DNA from: Branchipolynoe longqiensis
Lineage: Eukaryota > Annelida > Polychaeta > Phyllodocida > Polynoidae
NCBI GenBank assembly: GCA_030323885.1
Contig: CM059199.1
Span: 76,852,781-76,916,780 of the forward strand
Direction: 5' to 3'
Length of the DNA: 64,000 bases
Shown here in pieces: positions 52,984 to 64,000 of this stretch; position 1 is the stretch's first letter, and every line of letters starts with the position of its first letter. The notes under the pieces are model-generated. The model worked only from the letters and a program-made list of their open reading frames with translations. It was not told where the DNA came from and ran no database searches. Position numbers and translations under genes: made by a program.

Positions 52984-53345
52984 TCATTCATTTCCCTGGA
53001 TGCCGGCATGGCCAGGCACCCAACACAAGTGGATGTCATATCCATCTGTTGCTAGCTGGTTCATTTTGTAAATGACCTTTGCCACGAAAGGGTGGTCCGT
53101 TTTTAGCCCAGCAACAGCTTGCAGGCAGGAAAACAAATTGCTGTATATTACATATTTAGTGTAGTTGGATAGTTCAATGACTTCCAACGTGAGAAGGAGT
53201 GCTCGCGCTTCCGCCGTAAAAATTGAGGTCTGATCGGGCATGCGAACGCCAAATTTCTTGCCCTGGCAAACTCCCGCAGCAGCTGCCTGGCTTAGGTCTT
53301 TGGAACCATCAGTATTCATGGAGAAGTGGTCTTCAAACTGGCCTT
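52984..53345 (-). pseudogene. LINE J RNase H domain
   Basis: NTDGSKDLSQAAAAG (first Asp), TAEARALLLTLE (Glu), IYSNLFSCLQA and HLCWVPGHAGIQGNE. The third catalytic position, usually SDS, reads SNL, so an Asp has become Asn. The ORF then runs through a stop and continues at 52528-52827 with HSHVGGRRDQVVLSRC and the zinc-finger-like C-terminus. Confidence 0.8.
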
Positions 53346-55406
53346 GAATCTCTGCGTACAGTCGTTGATACTCAAGTGGATGTGTCCCAGACTTCCTCAG
53401 TTCTGTGAGTCGGAGGATGACCGATGGCTTCCTCAACGGCCACGGGGGATGTTCTGGGACCTGGGTATCCTCCAATACATCCAAATCCAAGTACAAAGCC
53501 TCCAAATGAGGTTTAATCCAGAGCCCCAGGGGCCAAATGAAATTTGGCTTGGCTTCATACTTGGAGTCGTTGTGTGTCTCAAAAACACAACTGTACGCAG
53601 GATTTAATGCATTTGTTTTTAATTTGACAACATATTGCATGGCCAGTTTGGTTCTCCTGGTGTCAAGTGATGGTTCATTGGCTTCGACGTATAGGCTCTG
53701 AACTGGAGAGGCGCGAAAGGCGCCAATGGCCAGACGCAGCCCCTGGTGATGCACCGTGTCCAGCAGCCCAATATACGACTTCCTTGTGGAGCTGTATACT
53801 ATGCTGCCATAATCTAGCCGTGACCGAACTAGGGTTCGGTACACGGCGAGCAGAACATCTCTGTCCGCACCCCACTCTGAACTGGACAACACCCTCAGAA
53901 CATCTAGCGCTTTCAGGCATCGCGTTTTGAGGTACTTGATATGAGGCACGAAAGACAGCCTCATGTCAAAAGTGAGACCCACAAATTTGGTTTCTTTGGC
54001 AACTTTTATGGGATCCCCATCGAGGGTCAGCTCTGATTCTGCATGCACTCTGCGCAACTGGCAGAAGTGCATGCAGACTGTCTGAATCCATTCAGAACTG
54101 ACCATCGGTGAATCCCATCTATACACATTTGAAGCTGTCTCTCAATGACATTCATACCAGTACCTCTATAGTACAAAACAAAATCGTCCACGAAAAGACT
54201 ACAGGAGACCCCCCCCCCCTTTTAACAGCGGCAGCAATACCATTGACCTTGACTCCAAAAAGAGTCACTGCCAGTATGCTGCCTTGGGGTACTCCCAATT
54301 CCTGCGAGTGCAGACTAGAATATGTAGTCTTGATGCGGACGCAAAAATGCCTGAGCGCCAGAAAATTCTTAATAGAATTTGGCAGGTGACCATGAAGGCC
54401 GATCGCATGGAGAACCTCCATAATGCCATGCTGCCACGTTGTGTCATAGGCTTTTTCGAGAGAGAAAAATACAGCCACAATGTGCTCCTTCTTAAGGAAG
54501 GCATCTCTTATGAAGGTCTCCATGCGAACCAAATGGTTGAAGGTGCTGCGGCCTCATCTGAAGCCACATTGGAGGTCGGACAAGTAGTGTCCTGACTCCA
54601 GTAGCCAGACGAGGCGTTTGTTTACGCTCCATGGTTTTACAGATGCAGCTTGTGAGGGCTATAGGACGATAGTTGTTAGCTTCATTCTTGTCTTTACCAG
54701 GTTTGGGAATCGGTATTATTGTCGCCTCCCGCCAAGAGGTGGGGACGACACCCGACTCCCAGATGTTGTTAAAGAGTTGAAGCAACAGTCTCAGTGCAGA
54801 TTTGGGGAGATGCTCAAGGAATTGATAATGGATTCCATCAGGTCCAAGTGCTGTATCATGCAAGCTTTCTAGAGAACACCTCAACTCACCCATACTGAAT
54901 GGGGAGTTGTAGCGCTCCCTGCCGTCAGAGGAAAAGTCCAAGAGCTTATGCTCTTGGCGTTCCTTGACGGCCAGAAAGCCCGGGAGGCAGCTTGCCAAAG
55001 ACGAATTTCCGGCAAAGGCGCAAGCCAATTCTTTACTTATTTCATTGAGTGATGTGAGAATGGTGCCATTGTTCTTCAAGTGCTGGACTACAGAAGAATC
55101 ATCTCCCCTTCGCTTGATTCTTCTGATCATCGTCCAGACTTTGCCCAACGGCGTGCCCATGGTAATGCCAGAAACGAATCGTCTCCAGCACTGCCTCCGC
55201 GCTTCTTTGATTGTTCTGCGAGCGCGAGCCTGCAGAATTCTAAAGTGCGCCAGATTTTCAGCAGTCGGTCTCCTGTGGAATCTATGCTGAGCTTCCTTAC
55301 GTTCCTTAATAGCACCCCTACAGCTGTCATCCAACCATGGAGGCGTCAGATGCTTGGGAGTTGCAGAAGTCCTCGGAAGAATTTTCTCTGTGATCCACCT
55401 CAGCAT
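53346..55406 (-). pseudogene. LINE J reverse transcriptase, frameshifted
   Basis: The upstream linker has PPWLDDSCRGAIKERKEAQ. The RT core has LHDTALGPDGIHYQFLEHLP, REATIIPIPKPGKDKNEANN, YRPIALTSCICKTME, then LEKAYDTTWQHGIM and QELGVPQGSILAVTLFGVKV. The catalytic FVDDF is at ~54190, read in a different frame after the C9 run. Thumb motifs are at 53600-54120 (ETKFVGLTFDMRLSFVPHI). At least three frame changes. Confidence 0.85.
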
Positions 55407-55479
55407 TTCAGTGAAGGAGTCAATGTCACTGATGTCTGGAGTGAACTCCTCGCGGCATAGGGTCCGGAAGGAGGGCCAG

Positions 55480-55805
55480 TCGGCTTGATGCAGCCGCCAG
55501 CTCCTCTCTCGCTCTACGCGAGATGCCCCTTCACAATTAAGAATAATTGGGAAGTGGTCGTTCCCGCAGAGGTCGTTCCAGACCCTCCACGAAAAGTCCA
55601 GCTCCAGCTCTGGTTCAACAATGTCGAGGTCGATGGCAGAGTATGTTCAGTAGGGGGGATGCAGATATGTGCATGAACCATCGTTCAATACACACACTGC
55701 ATGACCGTCCACAAGGTCCTCAATCCTCTTGCCCTTTGGGTTCCTAGTGGTCCTTCCCCACAGTGGGTTGTGGCCGTTAAAGTCACCCATAAGTAAATAT
55801 GGGGA
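55480..55805 (-). pseudogene. LINE J endonuclease, C-terminal remnant
   Basis: The minus strand reads LLMGDFNGHNPLWG (the GDFN motif of endonuclease/exonuclease/phosphatase enzymes) at ~55740-55795, then NPKGKRIEDLVDGH. The rest is out of frame. Confidence 0.75.
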
Positions 55806-57000
55806 CGGTAACTGGCTCACAAGAGCAAAAGTAAGAGTATAAGAGAGAGTCCAAGCCCCTCTGGTTTATTATATATAGTACATGGATTCTGGGTATACGA
55901 TCATGCCATTCACTCCAACCAATCAGCATTTCTGGTTACCATGACCACCAGTGGTCTACCCACCACCAGAGGTGGTTGACCTGTGGCCACCACCAACCTT
56001 GACCCCTGTGTGCATTAACCCCTACCTCAGCATGAGTGCACTCACATCCAGACCTACCAATCATCCCTATGTCTATAATTACCTGCCCTCAAGCATGGGC
56101 CAAGCCATATATATATACACAACATACATGTACACACACTCTTGGCCGGCCGCACAGAATAATAATAGAGGATTTCCATTTCCCCCCTCTGCTGATTATC
56201 GGAATATTTTACACATACTTACCATTTAGTCCCTAATCGATACGCTTGGCCCACCCATTGCGTCTTTCCGACTGTCAAACTCGGTGAAGCCCGACGACAT
56301 CGATGGTAGACGTGTGGTTGTTCGATAGGTCTCCATAGGCATAACATTGCGGATCTCAGCTCTATGGGAAAAAAAGACTTAAGTGGTTTGAATCGATGAC
56401 CTAGTTTCACAGACTATTTTCTTGTAGAAACCAACCATATACTCTGATTTCACCAAAAATAAGTCGTTTTGAGTGGAAATAAAGGCAGAAATAGCTTCAA
56501 AATGTCGTTTTGCATGTTATGTACACGTATCTAACATCAAATATGACCTTTAACCAAAATAGCACGAATGACAGAATGCGTAAACTCATCCTCAAAAGGG
56601 TAAACAAAGCAATGACAGCAGTTCGCTTCGAACTTTGAATTTACAATGGCTACATCTATATTATTAAATAATAATAGATTTCTAGGTTTTAGCTGCAATA
56701 TTACTTGCTGTCGCAGTTTTCCATGAATTTCTTCAGCAGTTGCCGACATTCCTTCATGTTAATTGTCTCCTTTGGTGTTATATCGATTATTTCTTCGATT
56801 TAATTATATATGCCAGTGTTCTCCAATGAACTACTGTGTTAGTGTTGCAATATTGATGGTATTGATGCTTGGTCTTGATATTCACAGTGCTGGCTTTGGT
56901 GTTACTACCATTTAGTCCCTAATCGATACGGTTGGCTCACCCATTTCATCTTTCCGACTGTCTAACTCGGTGAAGGATTTGCACTTCCTTCGCATTTATC
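55806..57000. other. Non-coding; LTR-like stretch and a 70-bp direct repeat
   Basis: 55806-56180 resembles 985-1330 (possible minus-orientation LTR followed by a pyrimidine tract 'ccatttcccccctct'). The sequence 'taccatttagtccctaatcg', 'atacg(c/g)ttggc(c/t)cacccat' and 'tctttccgactgtc' occurs at 56218-56287 and again at 56906-56976. The intervening ~620 bp is AT-rich without a recognised gene. Confidence 0.45.
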
Positions 57001-57229
57001 AAACCATCATCTGAGTTTTATTTAGTAAAGTCTCATATTTAATAATAATAATAATACCTGCACTCTCAAAGTATTTTTGTTTCACTCCTTAAATCTAATA
57101 CATAGATTATAACATAACAATATGCATTTTCCACCTCAGAGACAATTAATCATCTTCCTAGATTAATATAAACAATGTCAATGACAGCATTAAGTTAATA
57201 ATTATGATCATTAATGACAATATTCAATC

Positions 57230-57700
57230 AATCTTTATGTCCATGAATTTCCAATGAACTACCATTTCATAAAAATCAAAGGCAATATTCGACAATTTGT
57301 ATGCCCATGAATTTCAAATGAACTACATTTCATGACAATCAATGACAATATTCTACCGATTTCTTTTAATGTCCATGAATTTAAAATGAACTGCCTTTCT
57401 TGTCAATCAATGACAGTATTCTACTGATTTCTTTTAATGTCCATGAATTTAAAATGAACTGCCTTTCTTGTCAATCAATGACAGTATTCTACTGATTTCT
57501 TTTAATGTCCAGGAATTTTAATGAACCAGCATTTTCATGACAACCAAAGGCAATATTCGACTTTGTTATGTCCATGAATTTCAAATGAACTACCTTTTAT
57601 GACAACCAAAGGCAATATTCAACAATTTTTATATCCATGAATTTCAAATGAACCACCATTTCATGACAATCAAAATGACAATATTCAACAATTTTATGTC
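57230..57700 (+). repeat. Degenerate tandem repeat, ~65-75-bp unit, about 6-7 copies
   Basis: Units contain 'aatcaatgacaatattc', '(t)atgtccatgaattt(c/a)aaatga' and 'actacc(a)tttcatgac'. Two adjacent units (57385-57500) are nearly identical. Confidence 0.85.
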
Positions 57701-58084
57701 ATGGAAGATAAGCCAACACCATCTTATAATAAACATTTTATAGTTAGTAGCATTTTTATAATGTTTCTTGGCATAGTCCCAGCAAACACCTTTCAAGTAT
57801 ATACAAGCTCAGTTTTGTAGTTCAAACTGTTTTGTAGTTATCTCAAAAAAATATATCAAGAAAGATATGTGAGCTTAGCTCTTCCCACCTTTGTCTTTGA
57901 CAAGATGAAGAAATATACCACAATCATTCTTGTCTCTTTCATCTCAGTGCAGGAATATGAATAACATACCAGATACATTCATCTCTAATTCATCTTAGTG
58001 CTATGAGAATGAAAAATCAAATAATTGAATAATGAAAGAACAAGAATATCTCATCAGTTTTGTAGAAATTCTCTTCCACAATAA

Positions 58085-58285
58085 AAGACACCACTCTTTT
58101 AGCTGATCTCTCAATAGACACTCGCCTTCAGAAAAGTGAATTTTCATGAAAAAATGTCAACACTCTTTTGGCTAAGCTCTCAACAGACACTTGCTTTCAG
58201 AAAAGTGAAGTTTTATTTTTTTGTAATATATCACACTTTTAGCTAAGCTCTCAACAGACACTTGCTTTTGGAAAAGTGAATCTTA
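58085..58285 (+). repeat. Tandem repeat, ~62-65-bp unit, 3 copies
   Basis: 'cactctttt(a/g)gct(g/a)a', 'ctctcaa(t/c)agacact' and 'cttgctttcagaaaagtgaa' recur three times. Confidence 0.85.
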
Positions 58286-59329
58286 AATTAATTATTATTA
58301 AATTCTATATTTTTATATTTATTTTTATGTCTTATAATGTATATAGTAATATAGAATAGATTGTTTAGATGACATAGTTTTTTTATTTCATGTTTCTAAG
58401 TGTTGTATGTATTTATCTATGCATTTCTAATAATATAACTGTGTGTATGGAACTCTATCATAGTTCCGACTGATGACATAATGTACCTGTTGACCTCGTG
58501 TCACTCATATCCAATATCCACCTGTGTGACAATCTCTCATGTACATCATGTTTTGACTAATTTCGCTTTGCTCACCACCGAAATAACTTTATTTTTAGCT
58601 TCAATCAAGCCAAACGAAAATGGTAGTTGCTTCGCGCGCGTGGCCGTTGACACCCCAATAAGAATAGACTCCCCGCACCGAGCATCTAGTTACCTTAAAT
58701 CGATTACCATAGATTCACGAAAAGTTGCCCTGCTCAGAATTTTTAATTTTTTTATTGAGGCTGTATTTATACTGTCCATAGCATATGAGCCCGGGTACCC
58801 AGGCTTGTTTTCAATGCTGGCCAGCTGTAGTGTTGGTGTCATCTTACCACACAGTAGCTGCTGATAAGGTATTTGTTTGCCTGCATTTCAGTAGCAGATA
58901 GATAAATGGTTGGTATGGTTAGTAGCGTATGTTAGTTTTTTTATGATTTTCTTGGCATATATGTATTATTTTATTTTGTTCTACTCTTATTACTAGACTA
59001 GCCTACTCTTATTTACATATCATAGGCTTGTACATAGCTGTGTGGTGTGTTATCTGACTACTTTTGGCATGGTTACCTTCCATTGGGCGTACCACTGGTG
59101 GTAGGCCGTGACATATTACATGCCCCTTTGCAGTGCAGCTTAATGGGGGTTTCCTAGCCTTATTTTGCACAGATAATTATTGTAAGTTCTTAGGTCAGGA
59201 ATTTGTCATTCCTTTACCGTTTGGGCATTCCACACCTTGGTAGCCATTTCCAGCGTGCTTCTCTCATGAGCTTTTATTTGGCTTATGGTCTACTTTAGTA
59301 GTGGCACATTATTTGATCTAGTAGGTGAC
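58286..59329. other. No feature recognised
   Basis: A 127-codon frame at 58481-58864 has no motif, no biased codon use that I can see, and begins in AT-rich sequence. It is not called as a gene. Confidence 0.35.
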
Positions 59330-61217
59330 TATTTCATGCAAAGTACTAACTAGGTGACTGTTTCATGCAGTTAAAGCACTAACTAAGTGACTGTTTCATG
59401 TAAATACTAACTAGGTGACTCTTTCACGTACAGTACTAACGCCACAACACCTTTTACTGCCGTGACGCTACTAACTAATGAACGAGCGCCCAACTGCGTT
59501 GCGTGTCAAGTGCCCGTCCAGGCCCACCACCGGTGTAATCACCGGAGCGAAACCTGGCGGAGGACCGCCACTCAACTGAGCTAACTGCGCCCAATAGCTG
59601 TCAGACTCCGCGAAGCCTACAGTGACCCCGGGAGAAAGCACCGTGCTGGCAGTTCAGTGTAACTGCGTAGGTGTGCGGCGTAGTGTCTGCCGCCACCGCG
59701 TGGTAGTGGGGCTCATGTACAGACTACTACACTACTAAGTGACTGTTTCATGTAGTTAAAGCACTAACTAGATGACTGTTTCATGTAAAGTACTAAGTGA
59801 CTGTTTCATGTAAAGTAATAACGAAGTGACTGTTTCATGTAAAACACTAACTAGGTGCCTGTTTCCTGTAAAATACTAACTAAGTGACTGTTTCATGTAA
59901 AGTACTAACTAGGTGAATGTTTCATGTAAAGTACTAACTAGGTGAATGTTTCATGTAAAGTACTAACTTCGTGCCTGTTTCATGTAAAGCACTAACTAGG
60001 TGACTGCTTCATGTAGTTAAAGCACTAGCTAGGTGACTATTTCATGTAGTTAACTTACTAACTAGGTGACTGTTTCATGTAAAGTACTAACTAGGTGACT
60101 GTTTCATGTAAAGTACTAACTAGGTGACTGTTTCATGTAAGGTACTAACTAGATGAATCTTTCATGTAAAGTACTACCTAGGTGACTGTTTTATGTGTAG
60201 TACTAACTAGGTGACTGTTTCATGTAAAGTACTAACCAGCTAACTGTTTCATGTAAAGTACTAACTAGGTGACTGTTTCATGTAAAGTACTAACTAGGTG
60301 ACTGTTTCCTGTAAAGTACTAACTAGGTGACTGTTTCATGTAAAGTACTAACTAGGTGACTGTTTCATGTAAAGTACTAACCAGCTAACTGTTTCATGTA
60401 AAGTACTAACTAGGTGACTGTTTCATGTAAAGTACTAACTAGGTGACTGTTTCATGTAAAGTACTAACCAGCTGACTGTTTCATGTAAAGTACTAACTAG
60501 GTGACTGTTTCATGTAAAGTACTAACTAGGTGAATGTTTCATGTAAAGTACTAACTAGGTGACTGTTTCATGTAAAGTACTAACCAGCTAACGGTTTCAT
60601 GTAAAGTACTAACTAGGTGACTGTTTCATGTAAAGTACTAACTAGGTGACTGTTTCATGTAAAGTACTAACCAGCTGACTGTTTCATGTAAAGTACTAAC
60701 TAGGTGACTGTTTCATGTAAAGTACTAACTAGGTGAATGTTTCATGTAAAGTACTAACTAGGTGACTGTTTCATGTAAAGTACTAACCAGCTGACTGTTT
60801 CATGTAAAGTACTAACTAGGTGACTGCTTCATGTAAAGTACTAACTAGGTGAATGTTTCATGTAAAGTACTAACTAGGTGACTGTTTCATGTAAAGTACT
60901 AACTAGGTGACTGTTTCATGTGAAGTACTAACTAGGTGACTGTTTCATGTAAAGTACTAACCAGCTAACTGTTTCATGTAAAGTACTAACTAAGTGACTG
61001 TTTCATGTAAAGTACTAACTAGGTGACTGTTTCATGTAAAGTACTAACTAGGTGACTGTTTCATGTAAAGTACTAACTAGATGAATCTTTCATGTAAAGT
61101 ACTACTTTCATGTAAAGGACTGTTTCATGTGTAGTACTAACTAGGTGACTGTTTCATGTAAAGTACTAACCAGCTGACTGTTTCATGTAAAGTACTAACC
61201 AGCTGACTGTTTCATGG
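59330..61217 (+). repeat. 29-bp minisatellite, about 55 copies
   Basis: The unit is 'gtactaactaggtgactgtt' + 'tcatgtaaa'. A variant unit 'accagct(a/g)actgtttcatg' recurs at semi-regular positions between 60230 and 61210, indicating a higher-order block of about four units. It is interrupted at ~59443-59735. Confidence 0.95.
59443..59735 (-). mobile_element. GC-rich insert with tRNA-like promoter boxes, inside the minisatellite
   Basis: About 290 bp of GC-rich sequence replaces satellite units. On the minus strand 'gggcgcagttagctcagttg' contains a perfect A box (TAGCTCAGTTG), and AGGTTTCGCTCC 25 nt later is one base off a B box. It may be a SINE or LTR-derived fragment; ends are not clear. 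Confidence 0.5.
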
Positions 61218-61720
61218 TGCATAGAGCAATAAAGTATTCTTCATATACGGCCGGGCGGTGCTATTAGGTGAGGTGTTATTTGTATACCTAGCCAAGTGAG
61301 CTCGTATGTATATGTATGTATGTATATGTATATATGTATTGGTTGGGCTATAACTGGGTTCATGGGGATGACATAGTGAGTGCTGGCAGGTTGAGTGCAG
61401 TCACACTCAGGACCTGGCGCTTCTGCCTGTGCAGGGGTCAACCCAATCCAATAGAGGTCAACACAATCAGGCTGGGAGGAGCAGTCAGCGCAGTGTTGGT
61501 GGTGGCCAGGCAGCTCCCGTTGGTGGGCAGACTACTTACTGGTTGTCATGGGGACTATAAATGCTGTTCTCCTATTGGGTGACAGGGGTGGTGTGACACC
61601 ATACCAGGGAATTTATGCACTATCAAATAAAGATTGCCTTCCCTTACCCTCTTCCCTCTAACTCTCCCTTTCTTCTTATCTGTGTCGTATTTCCCTCCAG
61701 CCTACTTGCACAGCCACGGA
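61218..61720. other. No gene recognised; (TATG)n stretch
   Basis: 61305-61340 is a short tatg/tata repeat. An AATAAA at ~61626 is followed by a pyrimidine-rich tract, compatible with an element 3' end, but nothing definite. Confidence 0.35.
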
Positions 61721-61721
61721 T

Positions 61722-62500
61722 CGCGTTGTGGCAGTAAATCGCAAACCCCTGGAAATTGCACACCCCGGGGTTTGCAATTTACTAGGAAATCACAAACCCC
61801 CCCTGGAAATTACAACCCCCCCCCATGCTTTGTAGCATTTATCACCACAAGCAGGGCAGCTATAGGCCTATGTTTGATTTTGAACTTCTGCCAGATCTTG
61901 GGGATAAAATGGATTCAAGGAGGATCAAGATGGATTAATTGATTAGTTTTGATGTCATGCTGTCACATCAAAGGCCTTATTCACTGCTATTGATCACTCA
62001 CAAGAAGGATAAGGGACCAGATCAATTTTTGTCAAAGATACTAAACTACAACATTAAGAAAAGCCAGCACAACTTCTTTAAACACTTTGAACTAACAAAT
62101 ATCCAATTCCCTACAAAACTATCAGTCACTTTGCATATACATAGGCTGAACATACATAGGCTGTCACATTTATTTTCATATAAGGGGGATGCCTCACGAG
62201 ATGGATTAATTGATTCATGCCTCTCACAACAAGGGCCATTATTCACTGCACACAAGAAGGCTAGGGGACCAGGTCAATTTGTTGTCAAAGATACTAGACT
62301 ACATCAATAAGAAAAGCCAGAACAACTATCTGCATCATTAACATGGGGGGTTGGCGATCTCCAGGGGGGATATGTGATTTCCTAGGAAATCGCAAACCCC
62401 CCCATGCCCATATATGGCATGGGGGTTTGCGATTTCCTAGGAAATCACAAGTGGGGGTTTGCGATTTACAGGGTTTGTGATTTCCTGCTACACCGGTGCC
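61722..62500. mobile_element. Foldback element with GCAAACCCC-type ends
   Basis: The left end 'gtggcagtaaatcgcaaacc' and the complement of the right end, 'gtgtagcaggaaatcacaaa', are inverted. Within ~120 bp of each end, blocks such as 'atcgcaaacccc' and 'ggggtttgcgatttcctagg' repeat on both strands. The interior holds a ~130-bp direct repeat (61930-62075, 62201-62330: 'gatggattaattgatt', 'gtcaaagatacta', 'aagaaaagccag'). There is no ORF. Confidence 0.65.
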
Positions 62501-62686
62501 AACTCTCCAGAGCATTGTGTAAAGTGGGTGCTGGAATATCGCCAGTTTACAAGTTCCGGGTGAGGACACATCGTTTCTAGAAACAAGGTGAATCATGAGC
62601 CGACCTGTGGATCCACACCGATAGTGCAGGCCTGACCTACCTCAGGACACCCGAGCCCCACATATATCGAACTCACTTCCATTCTA

Positions 62687-63240
62687 GCCACAGCCACATC
62701 CACACTCACAGCCACAATCACAGCCACAATCACAGCCATACCCACAGTCACAGCTACACTCACCGCCACAGCCACACTCACAGCCACAAAACACAGCCAC
62801 AGCCACAATCATATCCACAGCTGCAGCCACAATCACAGCCAAAGTCACAATCACAGCCACACTCACAGCCACAGCCAAAGCCACAATCACAGCTACAACC
62901 ACACTCACAGCCACAGCCACATGCAGTCACAGCCACAACCACAGCCACACTCACAGCCGCAATCACACCCACAGCCACACTCAGAGACACAACCCCAATC
63001 ACAGCGACAACCACAGCCACATGCACCGCCGCAGTCACAGCCTCAACCACAACCACATCCACACTCACAGCCGCAATCACAGCCACAGCCACATCCACAG
63101 TCACACTCACAGCTGTAGCCACAGCCACACTCATATCAACATCCACACTCACAGACACCGCCACTCACAGCCACACTCACAGTCACAGCCCCAACCACAG
63201 CGACAACCACAGCGACAGCCGCAGTCACAGCCCCTGCACT
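62687..63240 (+). repeat. CA-rich cryptic satellite (cacagccac/aatcacagc)n
   Basis: 6-12-bp units 'cacagccacactcacagc' and 'cacaatcacagccacag', irregular. It gives His/Ser/Gln-rich or Val/Ala/Cys-rich frames in all readings, none of them a gene. Confidence 0.95.
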
Positions 63241-64000
63241 CGTGCCAGTGCTAGCTCGATCCATGTATTGACTGGCTGTATGGCGATAGCGATAATCAGC
63301 GCACACCTCTATCCCTGCAAACATGCGCGCGCACCCGGAAGTAGGACCAGATAAGTCGTGTGGTTGTCAATGACGTCACAGTCGCCTCTGATGGATGCCT
63401 GACCGCGTCAATACGCAGCTTCACAACACGACTATAAATAACGCGGCGCACGCAGGGCGAGGCGTACCGTCACACCGCACAACGTATATCACGTCACCCT
63501 AAAACAACCACAATTATGTCGCATCTGTAACATCACACTGCTCAGCCAACTACAGTCACAGTCTTTGTCTCGGTCAGGAGTTGATCCTTGGTACACCCTC
63601 CAGGATGCGGGCGCCCAACCCGCCCAGCCATCCGGCCCGTCTATTAAAGTGGCCTGGTATGCCATGTGGGGACGGCATTGTATTCCGACAAATGCTCTTC
63701 ATGCACAACTTTGCTTACTTTTTATGTTTATATAACCATACATGTGGCAATAGGGGGGGGGGGGGAGTGCTAAAGACACTTTGCTTGAACTGGGTCAGGG
63801 AGCGTGCTGAGATCAGTGCTCCTCAAACACAACTTTGCTTACCTTTTGAACCCCCAACTATAGATTAGACTAGAACACACACATATTTCAGGCTATTTGC
63901 AGTGGTGTGTATTAAATGAGGTGACGTGATGATGCTCTGTCATGGACAGCTACTCACTCTACGTGATGACGGAATGACGCCCTATCATGGACAGCTACTC
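63241..64000. other. Mostly unrecognised; possible TATA-type promoter
   Basis: A locally CpG-rich stretch (63290-63480) contains CTATAAATAACGCGGCGC at 63431-63448, which could be a plus-strand core promoter; no downstream exon can be named. A G13 run lies at 63754-63766. A 35-bp repeat ('tcatggacagctactc') closes the window (63940-63955 and 63985-64000). Confidence 0.3.

Larger units (their letters stand above)
52319..55805 (-). mobile_element. LINE family J, 5'-truncated, with RNase H (I-group-like)
   Basis: Read on the minus strand: the C-terminal part of an APE-type endonuclease, reverse transcriptase, RNase H, and a 3' UTR ending in '...gcgtaaagaaaccaccaatc'. An RNase H after a non-LTR RT points to the I superfamily. 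Frames are broken, including at the C9 run near 54212, so it is dead. The 5' end is cut inside the endonuclease at ~55805. Other 3' ends are at 40592, 41042, 41286 and 43383. Confidence 0.85.

Noticed and set aside
58481..58864. 127-codon plus-strand ORF
   Set aside because: No homology that I can recognise, and it begins in AT-rich sequence with an ordinary composition.
62684..63164. Val/Ala/Cys-rich minus-strand frames resembling a membrane protein
   Set aside because: They are products of the CA-rich cryptic satellite.

Overview
This is a gene-poor, repeat-rich piece of an animal nuclear genome. One host gene can be recognised: KANSL2, a subunit of the NSL (MOF/KAT8) chromatin complex. 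It lies on the + strand as at least seven phase-compatible exons between about 18.06 and 35.02 kb. Almost everything else is mobile elements, often nested, and tandem repeats. Spliceosomal introns, a metazoan-type KANSL2, DIRS, Ty3/gypsy and LINE elements, and a SINE tail of the kind I associate with molluscs (about 32.51-32.60 kb) suggest a marine invertebrate, most likely a mollusc. The species is not established.

Layout. 0-9.4 kb: the end of an unrecognised Ser/Arg-rich ORF at the left edge, a LINE 3' fragment, two copies of a palindrome-ended element, local duplications, and a terminal-inverted-repeat (TIR) element with a second, inverted copy at 51.1 kb. 9.66-17.93 kb: a composite tyrosine-recombinase (DIRS-type) retroelement made of a deleted copy joined head-to-tail to a fuller, frame-damaged copy. 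Inside it are two nested TTAA-flanked MITEs, a SINE fragment, and a 501-bp LTR element with no coding capacity (TRIM) whose LTRs carry a tRNA-like sequence with intact A and B boxes.

18-35 kb: KANSL2. Intron 2 holds a 2.9-kb TIR element whose interior is a giant pyrimidine/purine inverted array. Intron 5 holds a complete, young Ty3/gypsy element in antisense. Intron 6 holds a SINE inside a SINE, followed by a 2.1-kb minisatellite of about 111-bp units. Exon 7 runs into a GC-rich minisatellite of about 22 bp. I do not see exons for the rest of the expected C-terminus.

35-64 kb: further minisatellites; a chimera of two LINE families; several 3' ends of an RNase H-bearing LINE with (AATC)n tails; a broken gypsy relic; a second gypsy element with identical LTRs, a gag frameshift and a host TIR element split around it; a long 5'-truncated minus-strand LINE (52.3-55.8 kb); a 29-bp minisatellite of about 1.9 kb interrupted by a GC-rich tRNA-like insert; a foldback element; and a CA-rich microsatellite. 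Long open frames in the arrays are low-complexity artefacts.

The best candidates for something undescribed are the TRIM with a Pol III-type tRNA-like module in its LTRs (14.30-14.80 kb), the palindrome-ended family with 9-12 bp flank duplications (2.16 and 7.23 kb), and the TIR element carrying a giant strand-switching CT/GA array (20.4-23.3 kb).
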